Shown piece after piece: positions 33,477-43,823 of a DNA stretch of 64,000 nt. The notes under the pieces are model-generated. The model was not told the origin of the DNA. It saw only the letters and a list, made by a program, of their open reading frames with translations, and did no database searches. Position 1 is the stretch's first letter. Every line of letters starts with the position of its first letter. Where the stretch lies: the NCBI GenBank assembly GCA_964017145.1, contig OZ024850.1:2891618-2955617 (forward strand). The letters run 5' to 3'. The position numbers and the translations under genes are program-made. This stretch comes from Agrocybe praecox (Eukaryota; Basidiomycota; Agaricomycetes; Agaricales; Agrocybaceae).

Positions 33477-36089
33477 ATGGCAACAAATGTACTCGATCCA
33501 CTCGTGAATAACCCATCCATCGGCACGGCACTGCAAGTGCTGGAATCGCTTGCAAACGTTGGAAAGGCTCTGCCATTTGTCGCCCCGGCTTTCGTATTAC
33601 TGAAAATCATCATTGATCTGGAACGACGCGCCCAGGACGTTGATGTCAAATGCACAGATCTGCTAGAACGCATCACCTTCATGCTCAGCCATCTACCTTC
33701 CCTGCAAAAAATCGAAATCACATCATCGACACAACAGGTCATCGAGCGCATGAATGAGGCGTTGAAAGATTCCGCTTCACTCATTGGTGCGTATCGCAAG
33801 CAAAACCGCATCGCCCGTCGTCTTGCCATCGGAAATCGCGAGAGGTTCACGATATGCGCGAAGACCATAAATAACTGCTCTCGCGATTTGCTCATGAGCC
33901 TTCAAATCCACCAATCTGTTAAACTTGATGTCCTTACTCGCGACGTCCCCATTGACGACGAAGATAAAGCCGCTCGGAGCTTCGTGGACGAGCATGGCGG
34001 CAGCGTGGACGCGGTCATCCACAACAGAGAGTTGGTCAAGGAATTTGCCACGCAACAGCATATGATCATGGATGACTCGGTTATGGAGCAACTGAACGCA
34101 AACATCAGCGAGTTGATGCAGCAGAACCATACCCGTTTGGAGGGGATCCTACGCAATAACGTCAGTACGGCTATCGTGGATGGTCTGAAAAACATGGCCA
34201 TGGAGTTATACGCCTCAGAAGCCGAGCAAAAGTTCATATGCGTGCAATGCGAGAAGGAATTTACGCATTATATCAATGGACCAAAAGCATGTTCATTCCA
34301 CCGCGCTGAGTATGAGAAGGGTCAATTTCCTTGTTGTAGTACGTCCCACCCTTGCCAATTCAACACCCATCGATCAAAACATCATTGCGACTACCCGTAT
34401 GGCAATTTTTTCCCGCGTGCGAGGAAAATCGTCGGTTGGTATAGCGACACGAGAATTGTGTGGGCAAAAGCGGAGGACACAAATTTGGAATCCGATGACG
34501 ATCAAGAAGCTTCCGTCGGCGAGCTTTGTAGGTGGGTTACTGGTGGTGCTCCCGTTGAGGAGAATACGTTGCTTGTCACAGTCGGCAAAATAACGTACAA
34601 CACCCCATACTTCTTCGACACATTCACCGCGAAGGACCTCGAGAATATATCCATATCCGCAAGACAATCGGGGCGTATGTTGATTTTTCGGACTTCTCAA
34701 GATGAAAACGAGTTCTCTATGGCGGAATGGATCCTTGCAGCAACTTCAGGGGAGATCACTGGGATACGTCTAGTTGCAAAGAGCGCAACCTCTGATAATC
34801 CTTCAATCCGCGTGTGTCCGATCGATGCTAAGACGTGTGAGAAGTCGGGGGACATCCTAAAACTCTCTGAAGGAGGCCTCCAGTCATACAATCCTTCTTC
34901 GCCGTACATTCTTCCTGAAACCGTCATAATTGGTCCTGTGATCAAGGATACCACACCTCGTGCAACACGCACCGATTTCAAGAGCGTGTCAGACCCTTCT
35001 TTCAAGGTCATTATGAAAACAGTATCCGACCCTCCACTCGAAGATGATAGTGGAAGTTACGAAGCTGATTATTTCTTCGGGAAAGTATCCGTCTTTAACA
35101 ACAATCTCCCTGGCTCCCTAAATCCAGTAACGATTGCCGCTGTGTCGGCACAGTATCGTATGGTCGGAGACGCGGAGTATTTACCAGTGACAAAATGCAC
35201 CGTTTTAGAAGGGCTCGAAGCACCGGTAACCATCGAGCCAAGGCAGTCTCTTTTACTTAGCATAAAGATAGAAATCGCTAGGAGTGAGGAAAACTCCAAG
35301 TTAAGATATGGATGGCAGGACCGGCGGGACCGCTTTATCACTCGCCATCGTCCTATCCGCATCAAGATCTTCGTCGAAGATGTCGAAGGAAAAAAATGCT
35401 CATTGGTTCTCGAATATGTGGAACCGGCAAATTCTCTCACGAAACAGGAGCCTGCCAAGGACCTTGGATTCTTCTTTTTTGATAACCCCAATATTTTACG
35501 CCGTTACGCATTACGCGTCCAACGTGCGGAAAGGGACGACGTGGTTATCACCATTGGAGGTACAGACCTCTTCGAAGAAAGATTAGCCAAGGTGGTGTTC
35601 CACGCTTCAAAAACTGGGGAAACAGAAATCGACCTTGATATCAGCTGGCCTGATGACGATTTTAAGTGGGTGGCTTACGCATTGGTCGACATATCTTGCC
35701 GTCGAGTGTATGCGTTCAAAATTATACTCATAGAGGGCAGGAAGGCTCCCATCAAGCGGGCAGGATGCATAGGATACGTTTTATGCCCCGACTATGGCAA
35801 CATTGTACCGGAAACGACACGCCCCATTAGCTACGCAACAGAAGTTGCGAGATTGCCACCCATGGAGCCTTACACGATGCTAGAATATCTGCAAGACGAT
35901 GATATTGACGACTTTATGCCTGCCGTTCCATCGAAGCCGACGGCCGTGAATGAGGCACCTCCTTCGACGGTGCCTACAACTGTAATTCCTGGCTTCGACG
36001 ATGTCCACCTCGAGCTAGCAGCCATCAACACAAATCTTGCAAGCATTGCTAGTTCCCTGGAGAAATTAATGCGTCATTTTACTACCTGA
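33477..36089 (+). CDS. MLKL/HeLo-like helical domain protein with Cys/His cluster
   Basis: This is a single frame without introns; the ATG at 33477 sits in a strong context (ACCATGG), giving 870 residues. An upstream in-frame ATG at 33414 would add 21 residues of unstructured look. Residues about 5-165 are helical with the pattern of MLKL-type or HeLo-like four-helix domains: ALQVLESLANVGKALPFV, LKIIIDLERRAQDV, LLERITFMLSHLPSL, then a long amphipathic stretch with QQVIERMNEALKD. Residues about 253-305 hold a dense Cys/His cluster (CVQCEKEF, NGPKACSFHRAEY, CC, C, H, HHC, Y), whose order resembles a CHORD zinc module. Residues 310-760 look beta-rich, and the tail (LELAAINTNLASIASSLEKL) could form a coiled coil. 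Such helical domains act in membrane-targeting cell death in animals, plants and fungi; a cell-death or immunity role here is inference. It has no kinase or nucleotide-binding domain. Confidence 0.6.
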   Translation: MATNVLDPLVNNPSIGTALQVLESLANVGKALPFVAPAFVLLKIIIDLERRAQDVDVKCTDLLERITFMLSHLPSLQKIEITSSTQQVIERMNEALKDSASLIGAYRKQNRIARRLAIGNRERFTICAKTINNCSRDLLMSLQIHQSVKLDVLTRDVPIDDEDKAARSFVDEHGGSVDAVIHNRELVKEFATQQHMIMDDSVMEQLNANISELMQQNHTRLEGILRNNVSTAIVDGLKNMAMELYASEAEQKFICVQCEKEFTHYINGPKACSFHRAEYEKGQFPCCSTSHPCQFNTHRSKHHCDYPYGNFFPRARKIVGWYSDTRIVWAKAEDTNLESDDDQEASVGELCRWVTGGAPVEENTLLVTVGKITYNTPYFFDTFTAKDLENISISARQSGRMLIFRTSQDENEFSMAEWILAATSGEITGIRLVAKSATSDNPSIRVCPIDAKTCEKSGDILKLSEGGLQSYNPSSPYILPETVIIGPVIKDTTPRATRTDFKSVSDPSFKVIMKTVSDPPLEDDSGSYEADYFFGKVSVFNNNLPGSLNPVTIAAVSAQYRMVGDAEYLPVTKCTVLEGLEAPVTIEPRQSLLLSIKIEIARSEENSKLRYGWQDRRDRFITRHRPIRIKIFVEDVEGKKCSLVLEYVEPANSLTKQEPAKDLGFFFFDNPNILRRYALRVQRAERDDVVITIGGTDLFEERLAKVVFHASKTGETEIDLDISWPDDDFKWVAYALVDISCRRVYAFKIILIEGRKAPIKRAGCIGYVLCPDYGNIVPETTRPISYATEVARLPPMEPYTMLEYLQDDDIDDFMPAVPSKPTAVNEAPPSTVPTTVIPGFDDVHLELAAINTNLASIASSLEKLMRHFTT

Positions 36090-36676
36090 TTTGAGACCAC
36101 CCACCAGTAATGAGGCAAGTAGTTGAGCCTTCAAACGTTTAATTTTGCCAGGCCTCTATTGATGTTCCTAGTAACAACGCATTAGTGTTGAATGTTATTT
36201 TATAAATACGGACACTTATGTATGTATGGTACACTTACGCGCTTCGAGAGCTCAAGAGCGTTGACATTGGTCCCATTACCCGTTGTAGCAGTCCAGTCTC
36301 CAATTGGATGGGGTAGGTGGGCTCGGAAGCGCGTCGAGCAGACACGCACGTTGCGGTCAAAAACTCAGAGGGGATGCATTCGGCTATGGATTACGCGTCG
36401 CTGTCATACAGGCAAGGGATCTAATCTAATCTATCTGTCCGGATCGGGCAGTCGGCCAGATTGCACTGCCACACCATCCATCACTCTTAATGGTGTTCAT
36501 TGAGTGTTCATGCACAATTCATGTATGTATATTGTTTGTTTTTGTTGGGTTTTGAGTTTCTTCGGTTATCTGTACTCTCGTTGATTGCGTCTCTTCATGC
36601 TTTCTCGGGTGTTATATTCCAGAAAAAACGAACAGAATTACAAGAAAAGTTGAAAGTGAAGGTCCAAGAGGTTTTT

Positions 36677-36723
36677 TACGGTCAAGTCTAAGCGAGGAAA
36701 ACGAACAGAATATGGGATCAACA
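36677..36723. repeat. Diverged LTR fragment (outer end)
   Basis: TTACGGTCAAGTCTAAGCGA and the following bases to GGGATCAAC match the first 50 bases of the LTR at 39451 (TTACGGTCAAGTCTGAGCGA ... GGGATCAAC) with several substitutions and a small deletion. The initial TG is lost. Homology stops after about 47 bases. Confidence 0.65.
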
Positions 36724-37677
36724 ACTTGAATTTTGATGGGCCAAGCGGAGCTGGCGGTTACGAGACCTTTTTTCGAGCGGAGTATCGCCTTGCTGCCAAG
36801 CAAGGTTCTCTCCCCCTCATAATTACGTAAGAAGTTTGAAAGAACATTTGCCTTTGTTTATCCTGCTTTGTTTTGTCTACTAAAACTAACATGCTTTCTT
36901 TTTCGCGCACCGATCCTGATCAATTATTCTTGCTATGTTTGGTCTAACTACCTAATGTCGTTCTTGACTCTTCTTCCTCGCTCGTTCTTCCCGCCATGTC
37001 TTCGTGTTCTGGTTCAGCGCATTAAGCCGCTTCATATCTTTCGCCAACTCTGCCCACGGCTGTTGTTGAAATATGTCTTCTTCAAAATAACGAAGTAGTA
37101 TTTCAACAACTCGCAAAAACTGATGCTCCCTCTATTACACCTCGTTTCGACTCATCTGATTGACTTACAGAATGCATGCTGTGCACTTAATACCTCATGC
37201 TGGTTTCGTATAAAATTACCAACTTAGCTGTATTACACGTCTGTTCCAAATGGCGTAGTCACCTATATATGTTAAACTGCCAGTGTTTCTTTGCTTACAC
37301 TGTGCGTTCGAAGATAATACTAAGGGCGTATTTTGAAACATGATTGCATAAGCAGCAAGGCCGGTCGACCAAAGGTCGTCTTTTCATAAAATACGGTGTT
37401 CATATGTTATGGGCATGGCATATGTAGGCAAAAAAAAAAAAAGGAAAATAAGATGACAGAGAACTTAGTCTTGCTCTTATATGTGCAGCGCCAGATAGGA
37501 AGGAGGTACATGTCCGCTCATAAAAATCACCATGTTTTGTTGAGTGAAAGTTATTTAGGGTTTTTTTTTCTTTCTCGGCAACAATCATAACCGGTATCAA
37601 AACGTGACCGGGTAATAGAGGTCAAAACATCATGAGCTTAAGACGATTCCTTCGTTCCTCAGGTCTCGTAACTCAGG

Positions 37678-37736
37678 ACAAGACAAGGTACGATCGCTAC
37701 ATAAGATATCATGTGACTACGAACTTGACCGTCACA
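37678..37736. repeat. Diverged LTR fragment (opposite end)
   Basis: This piece (ACAAGACAAGGTACGATCGC to CTTGACCGTCACA) matches the last 70 bases of the LTR at 39451-39602 with substitutions and short deletions. It lies 954 bases beyond the fragment at 36677, in the same orientation. Together they could be one LTR split by an insertion, or outer remnants of an old element. Confidence 0.65.
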
Positions 37737-38135
37737 TGGTTAATGAAGCTACTAGGCGTGGCATATTTCTGTGACTCGAAGGTCTTCTGCTATTCCCGAC
37801 GTATCTGAACCGACTTCAAGATCTTCCGTAACAGCATTGGTCCTCTGTGTACGCGTTACGCGCCGACGTGGAAAAGAAAGTTTTTAGAGGCGGCAGCAAT
37901 TATGATCAAATAGAATACGTACCATAGACTCAGATTCCGCTGGTTTGTTAGCGAATCTCATACCTGTTGATAGTTCAATTCCATGTTTGCAGGTACATAC
38001 TATGTCGGTTGGCATCATGATACTCCTCACGAAGGGTCTCGAATGCAAACTGAAATAATTATGAGCTGGTAACGGTATCATGAGATGAATCTGGGAAAAA
38101 CTCACTTTGCCAGAAAGGAAATTCCATGGACTGGT

Positions 38136-41100
38136 TTATGTAGCGTTGACTTTATGAGTATGTTTAAGCCAACTTGAAGACTCATATAACCTACCTGATG
38201 TCATCGTGAAGCTTAAGAACACGTGACAGAAGTTGAAGCCGAGGGCAACAAACTAGAGTGGCGGAGTTAAAGTACCCGTCGGAGGAAGAGTCCGGCACTT
38301 ACCGTCCCAAATTCAACAATCACTAGCATCCTATTGCCGGACACGCATCGTAGCGATGAGTAAATGTCAAAACAAGATATTTGAGAAGCAAAAAATGTAT
38401 AGCGTACCCAGTAAGTAGACCGGTGCTTAGAAAGTATATGATGAGAACTCTAATCACACGACGTGTTCTGTTGAGAAAATTGGGTAAATAAAAATATCAG
38501 CACCTCGGGCTATTTTTACAGGAGAATGACCAACCTCTTCGAGGAACATGAAGTCTTCTTTCTATACACGTAGTATACTTGTATAACGCCAATAGATGCG
38601 TCACAGAGGGACGCCAGGCTCAACCATGTATTTATCATCCACTATTATTTGAGCGCCACTAAGACAATCAAGTAAAATATGTTTTCTTTATTGTAACGTA
38701 CCGAAAACTGGTCCGACAAGGCAAATTGTTTGAGTTGAAAGATTCTGACCTGCGCTGAAATGCAGAAGCCTGTCCCATAGAAAGTGAGTAATAAGTATCA
38801 TCATTTAGAACGCATAGACCCCTAGCAAAATACTATATACCCATTGCTGTTAATCCGATGATGACCTTGAATCTGCGTTGAATTTTTATCCGAACAAGAA
38901 AAATGTATTTACCCCACTTACAATGAGCATGGGGAAGTAAAATTTTCCACTCACTAAAAGAAATTGTCAAACAAGGTAAAATAATAAAATCCAATGTTTT
39001 GTACTTACAGAGGAAAATTCGATGAGCGTAAAAAATCTGCACCCCGATTGATGAAATTGCCTATGTACCCAAATTTTTTTTGTGAGTATAGCGTTCTGCG
39101 ACCCGTCGGATTTAGTTGACACTTACAATTATACTGAGATATATAGGCCATTCCCTTGGAATTGAGCACTATATCAGATATGAGCTTTTATGTAGAAGGA
39201 TTTGCGTACCATGTTGCCAAAAACAAGTTGCTCGGGACGCCGAATGAGGTTATTAGGTAATGATATACGAGACTCGACTGGACCACTCTGTGTTTTTACA
39301 CCGATTAGACGCATGAGATACGACCCCGGATATTGGGAATAAATCACTGATACTTACAAATTTACGATCTGCAAGACTCTATGAAAGGTAAATGAAAAAC
39401 AAGTCAGTATTATTAGGCCACATATAAATACAGAAAATTTAGATGATCATTGTTACGGTCAAGTCTGAGCGAGGAAAATGACTAACAGATTTTGGGATCA
39501 ACGAAGGATGTGAGTTGATTCGACGAAGATACAAGACAAGCTACAATACGCTACATAAGCTATGGACTGAGACATTATGTGACTATGACCTTGACCGTCA
39601 CATCACCTCCCCTTTCAAGGCGAGAGTAGCGAGTCAAAAAAAATAAAAGAGAGGCGAAGAGAATAAAAAGTGTAAAAAGAAAGAATGTGTTGATTACAAA
39701 AGGTTAAAGTTGAAAGTGCGCAAAACAAAAAGGTAGGAGCGACCGAAGCCAGTCCATGACGAGGGAACAAAAATCGAGGGTCGAGTAAATCTGGTTCTGA
39801 AGGAATCCAGTAAACCGAATTCGAAACTTGAGGAGTCAAAAGACGAAGACGAAATTCTGAGATGAAGACCGAAGCCTTATTCAGACGAAGAGTTGAACGC
39901 GAAGGTTCCGAGAGGATAGTGATCAAGACCGAAGCCTTTTCACCAGAGTTGGAGCATACATAAAAATAAAAATAAAGCAAAAGTATTCGTAAATCAAAGG
40001 AATACCGAAAATAAATCGAAAATAAATCAAAGGAAGGTGATCCTATGCTCTTTTGGAACGACGCCGCTTGGTGGCATCAATTTCCATTGGTACGGAATTA
40101 TCTTCAGGAGCAGGGATGGAAGAGAGGGGAACAAAAGGTTCATCGATGTTAGAAGAAACATAAGGGGAAGAAGAAGGAAAATGCGACTGAGAGGGGTTAA
40201 AAGGAGAAACATGAGAAGGATGGGTTGGAAAATCAGAAGGGGGTTGAGAAGAAAGGGTAGGAGAAGGTTGACGTGAAATAGAAATGAGTGGATCATCGGA
40301 AACAGAATTAGACACACCAAAAGAACGCTCTACATCACGTCGATGAAGGTGGTTGTCGATATTGATGACAATTTTGACATAATCATCGAAGGAAGTTGGT
40401 GCGGTGTTGATAGACGTGGAAATGGTGAGAGCATCCTTGATGTTTTCCTTGAGTCCATCGTAAAACATTTGTATCTTTGTTTGATCTGTAAGCTCGAGGA
40501 TCCAAGCGAGTTCACGGAAACGAGAGGCGTAACTGGCAGCAGAGCCAGAATCCTGGTGGAGTTGACGGATTTTATGAAGGGCAGTGGCATAACGATCACT
40601 ATCTTCGAAATGCTTCTTAAAAGCACTCAAAAATGTGTCATACGAGTCGAAAAGAGTGGGTTGATTCTTCTCGATGGATGTAAGCCAGGATGTTGGAGAG
40701 CCGTCCTTGAGATATGAAGCGAGGTACAATGATTTATCGCGGTCCGTGACCAAAGAACGTCGTTGGAGATAGAGAGCAGTGGTGACTTCACGCACGAACG
40801 GATCAAGTTCTATTGCAGAACCGTCATACATCCGAGGTTCACGGAAACGAGGAACACCAGCCCCAGCAGCTGCCGAAGCATCATGATTGACTGTTTGCTG
40901 GTTGGTATTGAGGCTGTTGACCTGTGAAACAATGGCTTGAAGAGCTCTGCGGTTGGTCTTGGATTCTTCGTTTTGACGTTGGGCAAAAGCGTCGAAATTC
41001 CTGCCTAGAGCATAAATAGAACGCCAAATGACAGCGCGCTCATCTTCGACAGTAGTCTGTGGTGCCGAGGTGCTTTGGTTAGGATGGGAAGAATCGAAAT

Positions 41101-41732
41101 CGGCCGGAATTTCGAAAGAGTTCGGGTAAGACATTGTAATTTCGCCGGTTGATGCGAAATCGTGCCGGAAACGGCCGGAAAAGGGCGAATAAGCGAATAA
41201 ACAATGAACGAAAGGTTTGTTGTGGTCGAATCAAACTGTTACGGTCAAGTCTGAGCGAGGAAAATGACTAACAGATTTTGGGATCAACGAAGGATGTGAG
41301 TTGATTCGACGAAGATACAAGACAAGCTACAATACGCTACATAAGCTATGGACTGAGACATTATGTGACTATGACCTTGACCGTCACAATCATGCAGATC
41401 ATGCAGATTGATCACGTAATGAGTGCGACTCACGTATTCCATCCAACCTAAACGCAACCAGCATGAGGATATTACGAAGAGATGCCAACTATTGAGAGCA
41501 GAAATGCGAATACGCACCAGCAACTTGGTAGCAATACGGTCTTTGGGGAATTTGACATAGTACCGGTATGAGAAGACACATATCAATCCCACAAGCCTAG
41601 AAGCAATGGAGTTTCGTGGGCCGATTTGAGTTTGAATCATTTATAATGGATGCATTTGTGTACGCACCAGCTGTTCAGAATGGTTCCCAGCACAGCGGAC
41701 CCGTACGAGTTGAACAAAGCGTTTGTGGACAT
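38136..41732 (-). CDS. DUF6534-like multi-pass membrane protein gene
   Basis: A chain of about 14 small exons reads from the ATG at 41732. Joined exons give the family's hallmarks in order: SAVLGTILNSW, YRYYVKFPKDRIATKLLVGW, VYHYLITSFGVP, ISSIGVQIFYAHRIFLLSGK, FQLKQFALSDQF, WLSLASLCDASIGVIQVYYV and VIRVLIIYFLSTGLLTG. Seven hydrophobic segments are expected in this family of unknown function, which is expanded in Agaricomycetes. The intron between exons 2b and 3 (39379-41433) contains a complete LTR element; without it the intron would be about 112 bp, and its GTGAGT donor and CATAG acceptor remain intact. The reading ends at a TAA (38136-38138) shortly after the sixth or seventh helix, so the protein (about 240 residues) is shorter than usual; the tail may be lost or use another splice. 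Type is CDS because the exons I can follow are undamaged, but expression is uncertain. Confidence 0.65.
39451..39602 (-). repeat. 3' LTR of the gag-only element
   Basis: This is a 152-base terminal repeat; I compared it base by base with 41237-41388 and found no difference. A 13-base near-palindrome marks its ends (TTACGGTCAAG at one end, CTTGACCGTCA at the other). Confidence 0.95.
39603..39616 (-). promoter_or_regulatory. Polypurine tract
   Basis: On the element's coding strand GAAAGGGGAGGTGA abuts the 3' LTR directly. A purine run at this place is where plus-strand DNA synthesis is primed in LTR elements. Only one of its 14 bases (T) is not a purine. Confidence 0.7.
40043..41134 (-). CDS. 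Retrotransposon Gag protein
   Basis: The frame encodes 363 residues. Its centre (about residues 95-250) is the Ty3/gypsy-type capsid region: FREPRMYDGSAIELDPFVRE, YLASYLKDGSPTSWLTSIE, FLSAFKKHFED, LHQDSGSAASYASRFRELAW and FYDGLKENIKDAL. A Ser/Pro-rich linker follows. The end is PMEIDATKRRRSKRA, which in related basidiomycete Gag-Pol proteins lies just before a CCHC zinc knuckle; here the knuckle is missing and a basic tail with the stop comes instead. The basic end could stand in for RNA binding. It should assemble into capsid-like particles if expressed. It is the only gene of the element. Confidence 0.9.
   Translation of the reverse strand: MSYPNSFEIPADFDSSHPNQSTSAPQTTVEDERAVIWRSIYALGRNFDAFAQRQNEESKTNRRALQAIVSQVNSLNTNQQTVNHDASAAAGAGVPRFREPRMYDGSAIELDPFVREVTTALYLQRRSLVTDRDKSLYLASYLKDGSPTSWLTSIEKNQPTLFDSYDTFLSAFKKHFEDSDRYATALHKIRQLHQDSGSAASYASRFRELAWILELTDQTKIQMFYDGLKENIKDALTISTSINTAPTSFDDYVKIVINIDNHLHRRDVERSFGVSNSVSDDPLISISRQPSPTLSSQPPSDFPTHPSHVSPFNPSQSHFPSSSPYVSSNIDEPFVPLSSIPAPEDNSVPMEIDATKRRRSKRA
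41237..41388 (-). repeat. 5' LTR of the gag-only element
   Basis: Identical copy of 39451-39602. On the element's strand the sequence just inside it is GTTTGATTCGACCACAAC, which does not begin with the usual TGG of a tRNA primer-binding site, so the priming mode is unclear; self-priming or an internal tRNA region are possible. Confidence 0.95.
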
Positions 41733-43823
41733 TGTGGCTACTGTGCGAGATGAAATGTTGGTGATAAAATGCTAGAACTAGTACAGAAGCTTTGCATCTT
41801 TATATCAGAGAACTGCCACTCTAGATAAATTTAGGAATGCAACGCAGAGTAATTAAAAAGAGTACCATCAGAAGTTTGCTACTGATGTGCGCAGGGAAAA
41901 CTTTGTATATTCTTATACATGGCTACAGGCTGTTCCTATATCAAGTCAAAACTATGGAAAGCCAAATAGTCACACTCAAAGGTTCGTTCGTTGAAGAAAT
42001 CCCACGGAAAATCTGTCCTATGCCTTTGGGGCCCTTTTACCTAAACTATCCGAATCGAAGTTTCGACGAGGTGGCTGAGATTAGCGCCTGCAGCGTATAA
42101 GCGCTCCTGGACCGCAGGCTATGGGTCTGATTCTTGTAGGCCTAGTTCATATTATTGATCACGGACTTACGGTCACAACTTTTAGTTAGAGCAGAACAAG
42201 TCCGGTGTGGCAGTGCAACCTGTACCAGCTCAATTAGATCAGATTATTCCATACAGATAAGTGATCCCAACGCGTACATAACCGAATCAATCATCCTTTG
42301 ACATCGTGCGACGCTGCTCGATGCGCTTCAGAGCACTGATACGCCTTCCAGCTACATCCTGGACTGCTCCACAGGGGGTGGTCGAAGTTTGATATATCTT
42401 GAGCAAAGATGCAATGATCCACAGCATCATGGTTCCGAGGGTGCCGCATGCTCGTCGTGTTTTCTGATGGTGGAACACGCTAAATTTTAGCGCAGAAACT
42501 TGAATACCTGATGAATTAGTAGAATGCTACGTCTCCTCAAGGCAGCTACGACTACGAGCCAAGGTCCAGTCTCATGGCCAAGAGTACAAGTTCTAGTGTT
42601 CTAGCGTACTCGTGGAGATGAGAGTTCCATACATACATAGAAGCAGGCTAATAATGTGCTTAATTGAGAAGACAACTCGGATGAAGGGTAAATACAGGTG
42701 TAGTATATAGACTATTTTTATGGAGCCCGAAAGTTGAACGCGACACTTTGATTGTGAACACACTTCAGCCTGGTGTAAGTCCTCTGCGGTGCTCCACTCA
42801 CTTAAATGTGGATCAATCTATGCGACTCTGATTTACCTATATAAGTATATCCGTTGTGAACCCTAAAGAGAAGCAGGCGATAAATACTACGTGCCAAGGC
42901 GAGATCGTCTCGGGGTCCTAGGCCTCAAGGTGATGATGTTGTTAGTGTAAAAGGGAAGGGAAGAGAAGACGTGCCACAACGAGAGTAGATTACTCAAGCT
43001 CAAGTTAAATTTATCCTGCTGTTCGCTGTTTAGATAGAAAGTAGGTAAGTAGGTTTGCCAATCCAGCCGTTGCCGAACATAATGCGGTTGAAATCCAAAA
43101 AAAAGCTTTTATACATATCGAGTTATTTAATTATGTACTGATACATCATATTGATAATTGAGCTGATGGCGATCATCATGAGAGTTACAGCTATTTTCAT
43201 AACGATAAGCCGCATTTCTAAATATACCCATACAGGCGGGGTCGGAATGGACAAGTCACCGTGATGGTCAACCTCATTTGATTTTGAAATCACCAACATG
43301 TGCAGTGTGCCCCCATTATTTGCCCATTATAGCTAAAACTCTGCTAGGTTTTAAAACCAATCAAGATTGCATTAAATGCCATAGTGTGATGCCTAATATG
43401 ACTATAATGATATCTATAATATCCGCGTAATACGTACGGTACCGAAATTAACCAAACTTGACTATGAATCATGAGAGAGACAAAAGAAGAGGATTCGACA
43501 GTCAAGAACCACCCACTCATTCCAAGCGGTCACTCCAGTATCTAATATCTATTTTAATCTACGTGCTCTACGCGCAGCGACTTTTAAACATGGACGTTAC
43601 AAGATCAGAGGTATGCAAGAAGAAAATCAAAAGTCGTGTCGAAATATGCATGCATGTATGCTGGAGTGAGAAATGAAATATGTATGGTGGAATATGCAAC
43701 AATCAAGTGATACGAGTACGGATATCAATAGCGTCGATAGCGATAGCGGGGATAACACAGATAAATAAACCAACGATTGAGCGAAAGCTCCCAACCCTAC
43801 CTAAACAAGAAAAAAAAAAAAAA
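41733..43823. other. Intergenic region
   Basis: About 2.1 kb without a gene I can support. Short frames on both strands (for example minus 42287-42478) lack recognisable motifs. A short piece, GGTGTGGCAGTGCAA near 42211, is the reverse complement of TTGCACTGCCACACC near 36461, a small dispersed repeat. Confidence 0.4.

Larger units (their letters stand above)
36090..38135. other. Intergenic region with decayed LTR pieces
   Basis: This stretch holds no recognised gene. It contains two separated fragments related to the LTR of the element at 39451-41388 (see the repeat entries at 36677 and 37678). Between them the sequence is T-rich with short frames only. Minus-strand sequence at 37880-38100 may belong to the lost tail of the DUF6534-like gene. 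Confidence 0.45.
39451..41388 (-). mobile_element. Gag-only LTR retrotransposon (TR-GAG-like, non-autonomous)
   Basis: Two identical 152-base LTRs bound the element (39451-39602 and 41237-41388), beginning TG and ending CA on both strands. A perfect 5-base target duplication ATCAT flanks it (39446-39450 and 41389-41393). Relative to its single gene the element lies on the minus strand: 5' LTR at 41388-41237, gag, polypurine tract, 3' LTR. There is no protease, reverse transcriptase, RNase H or integrase in its 1938 bases, so mobility must depend on enzymes of a related full-length element elsewhere. LTR identity implies recent insertion. It lies in an intron of the DUF6534-like gene, in the same orientation as that gene. 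Confidence 0.9.
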
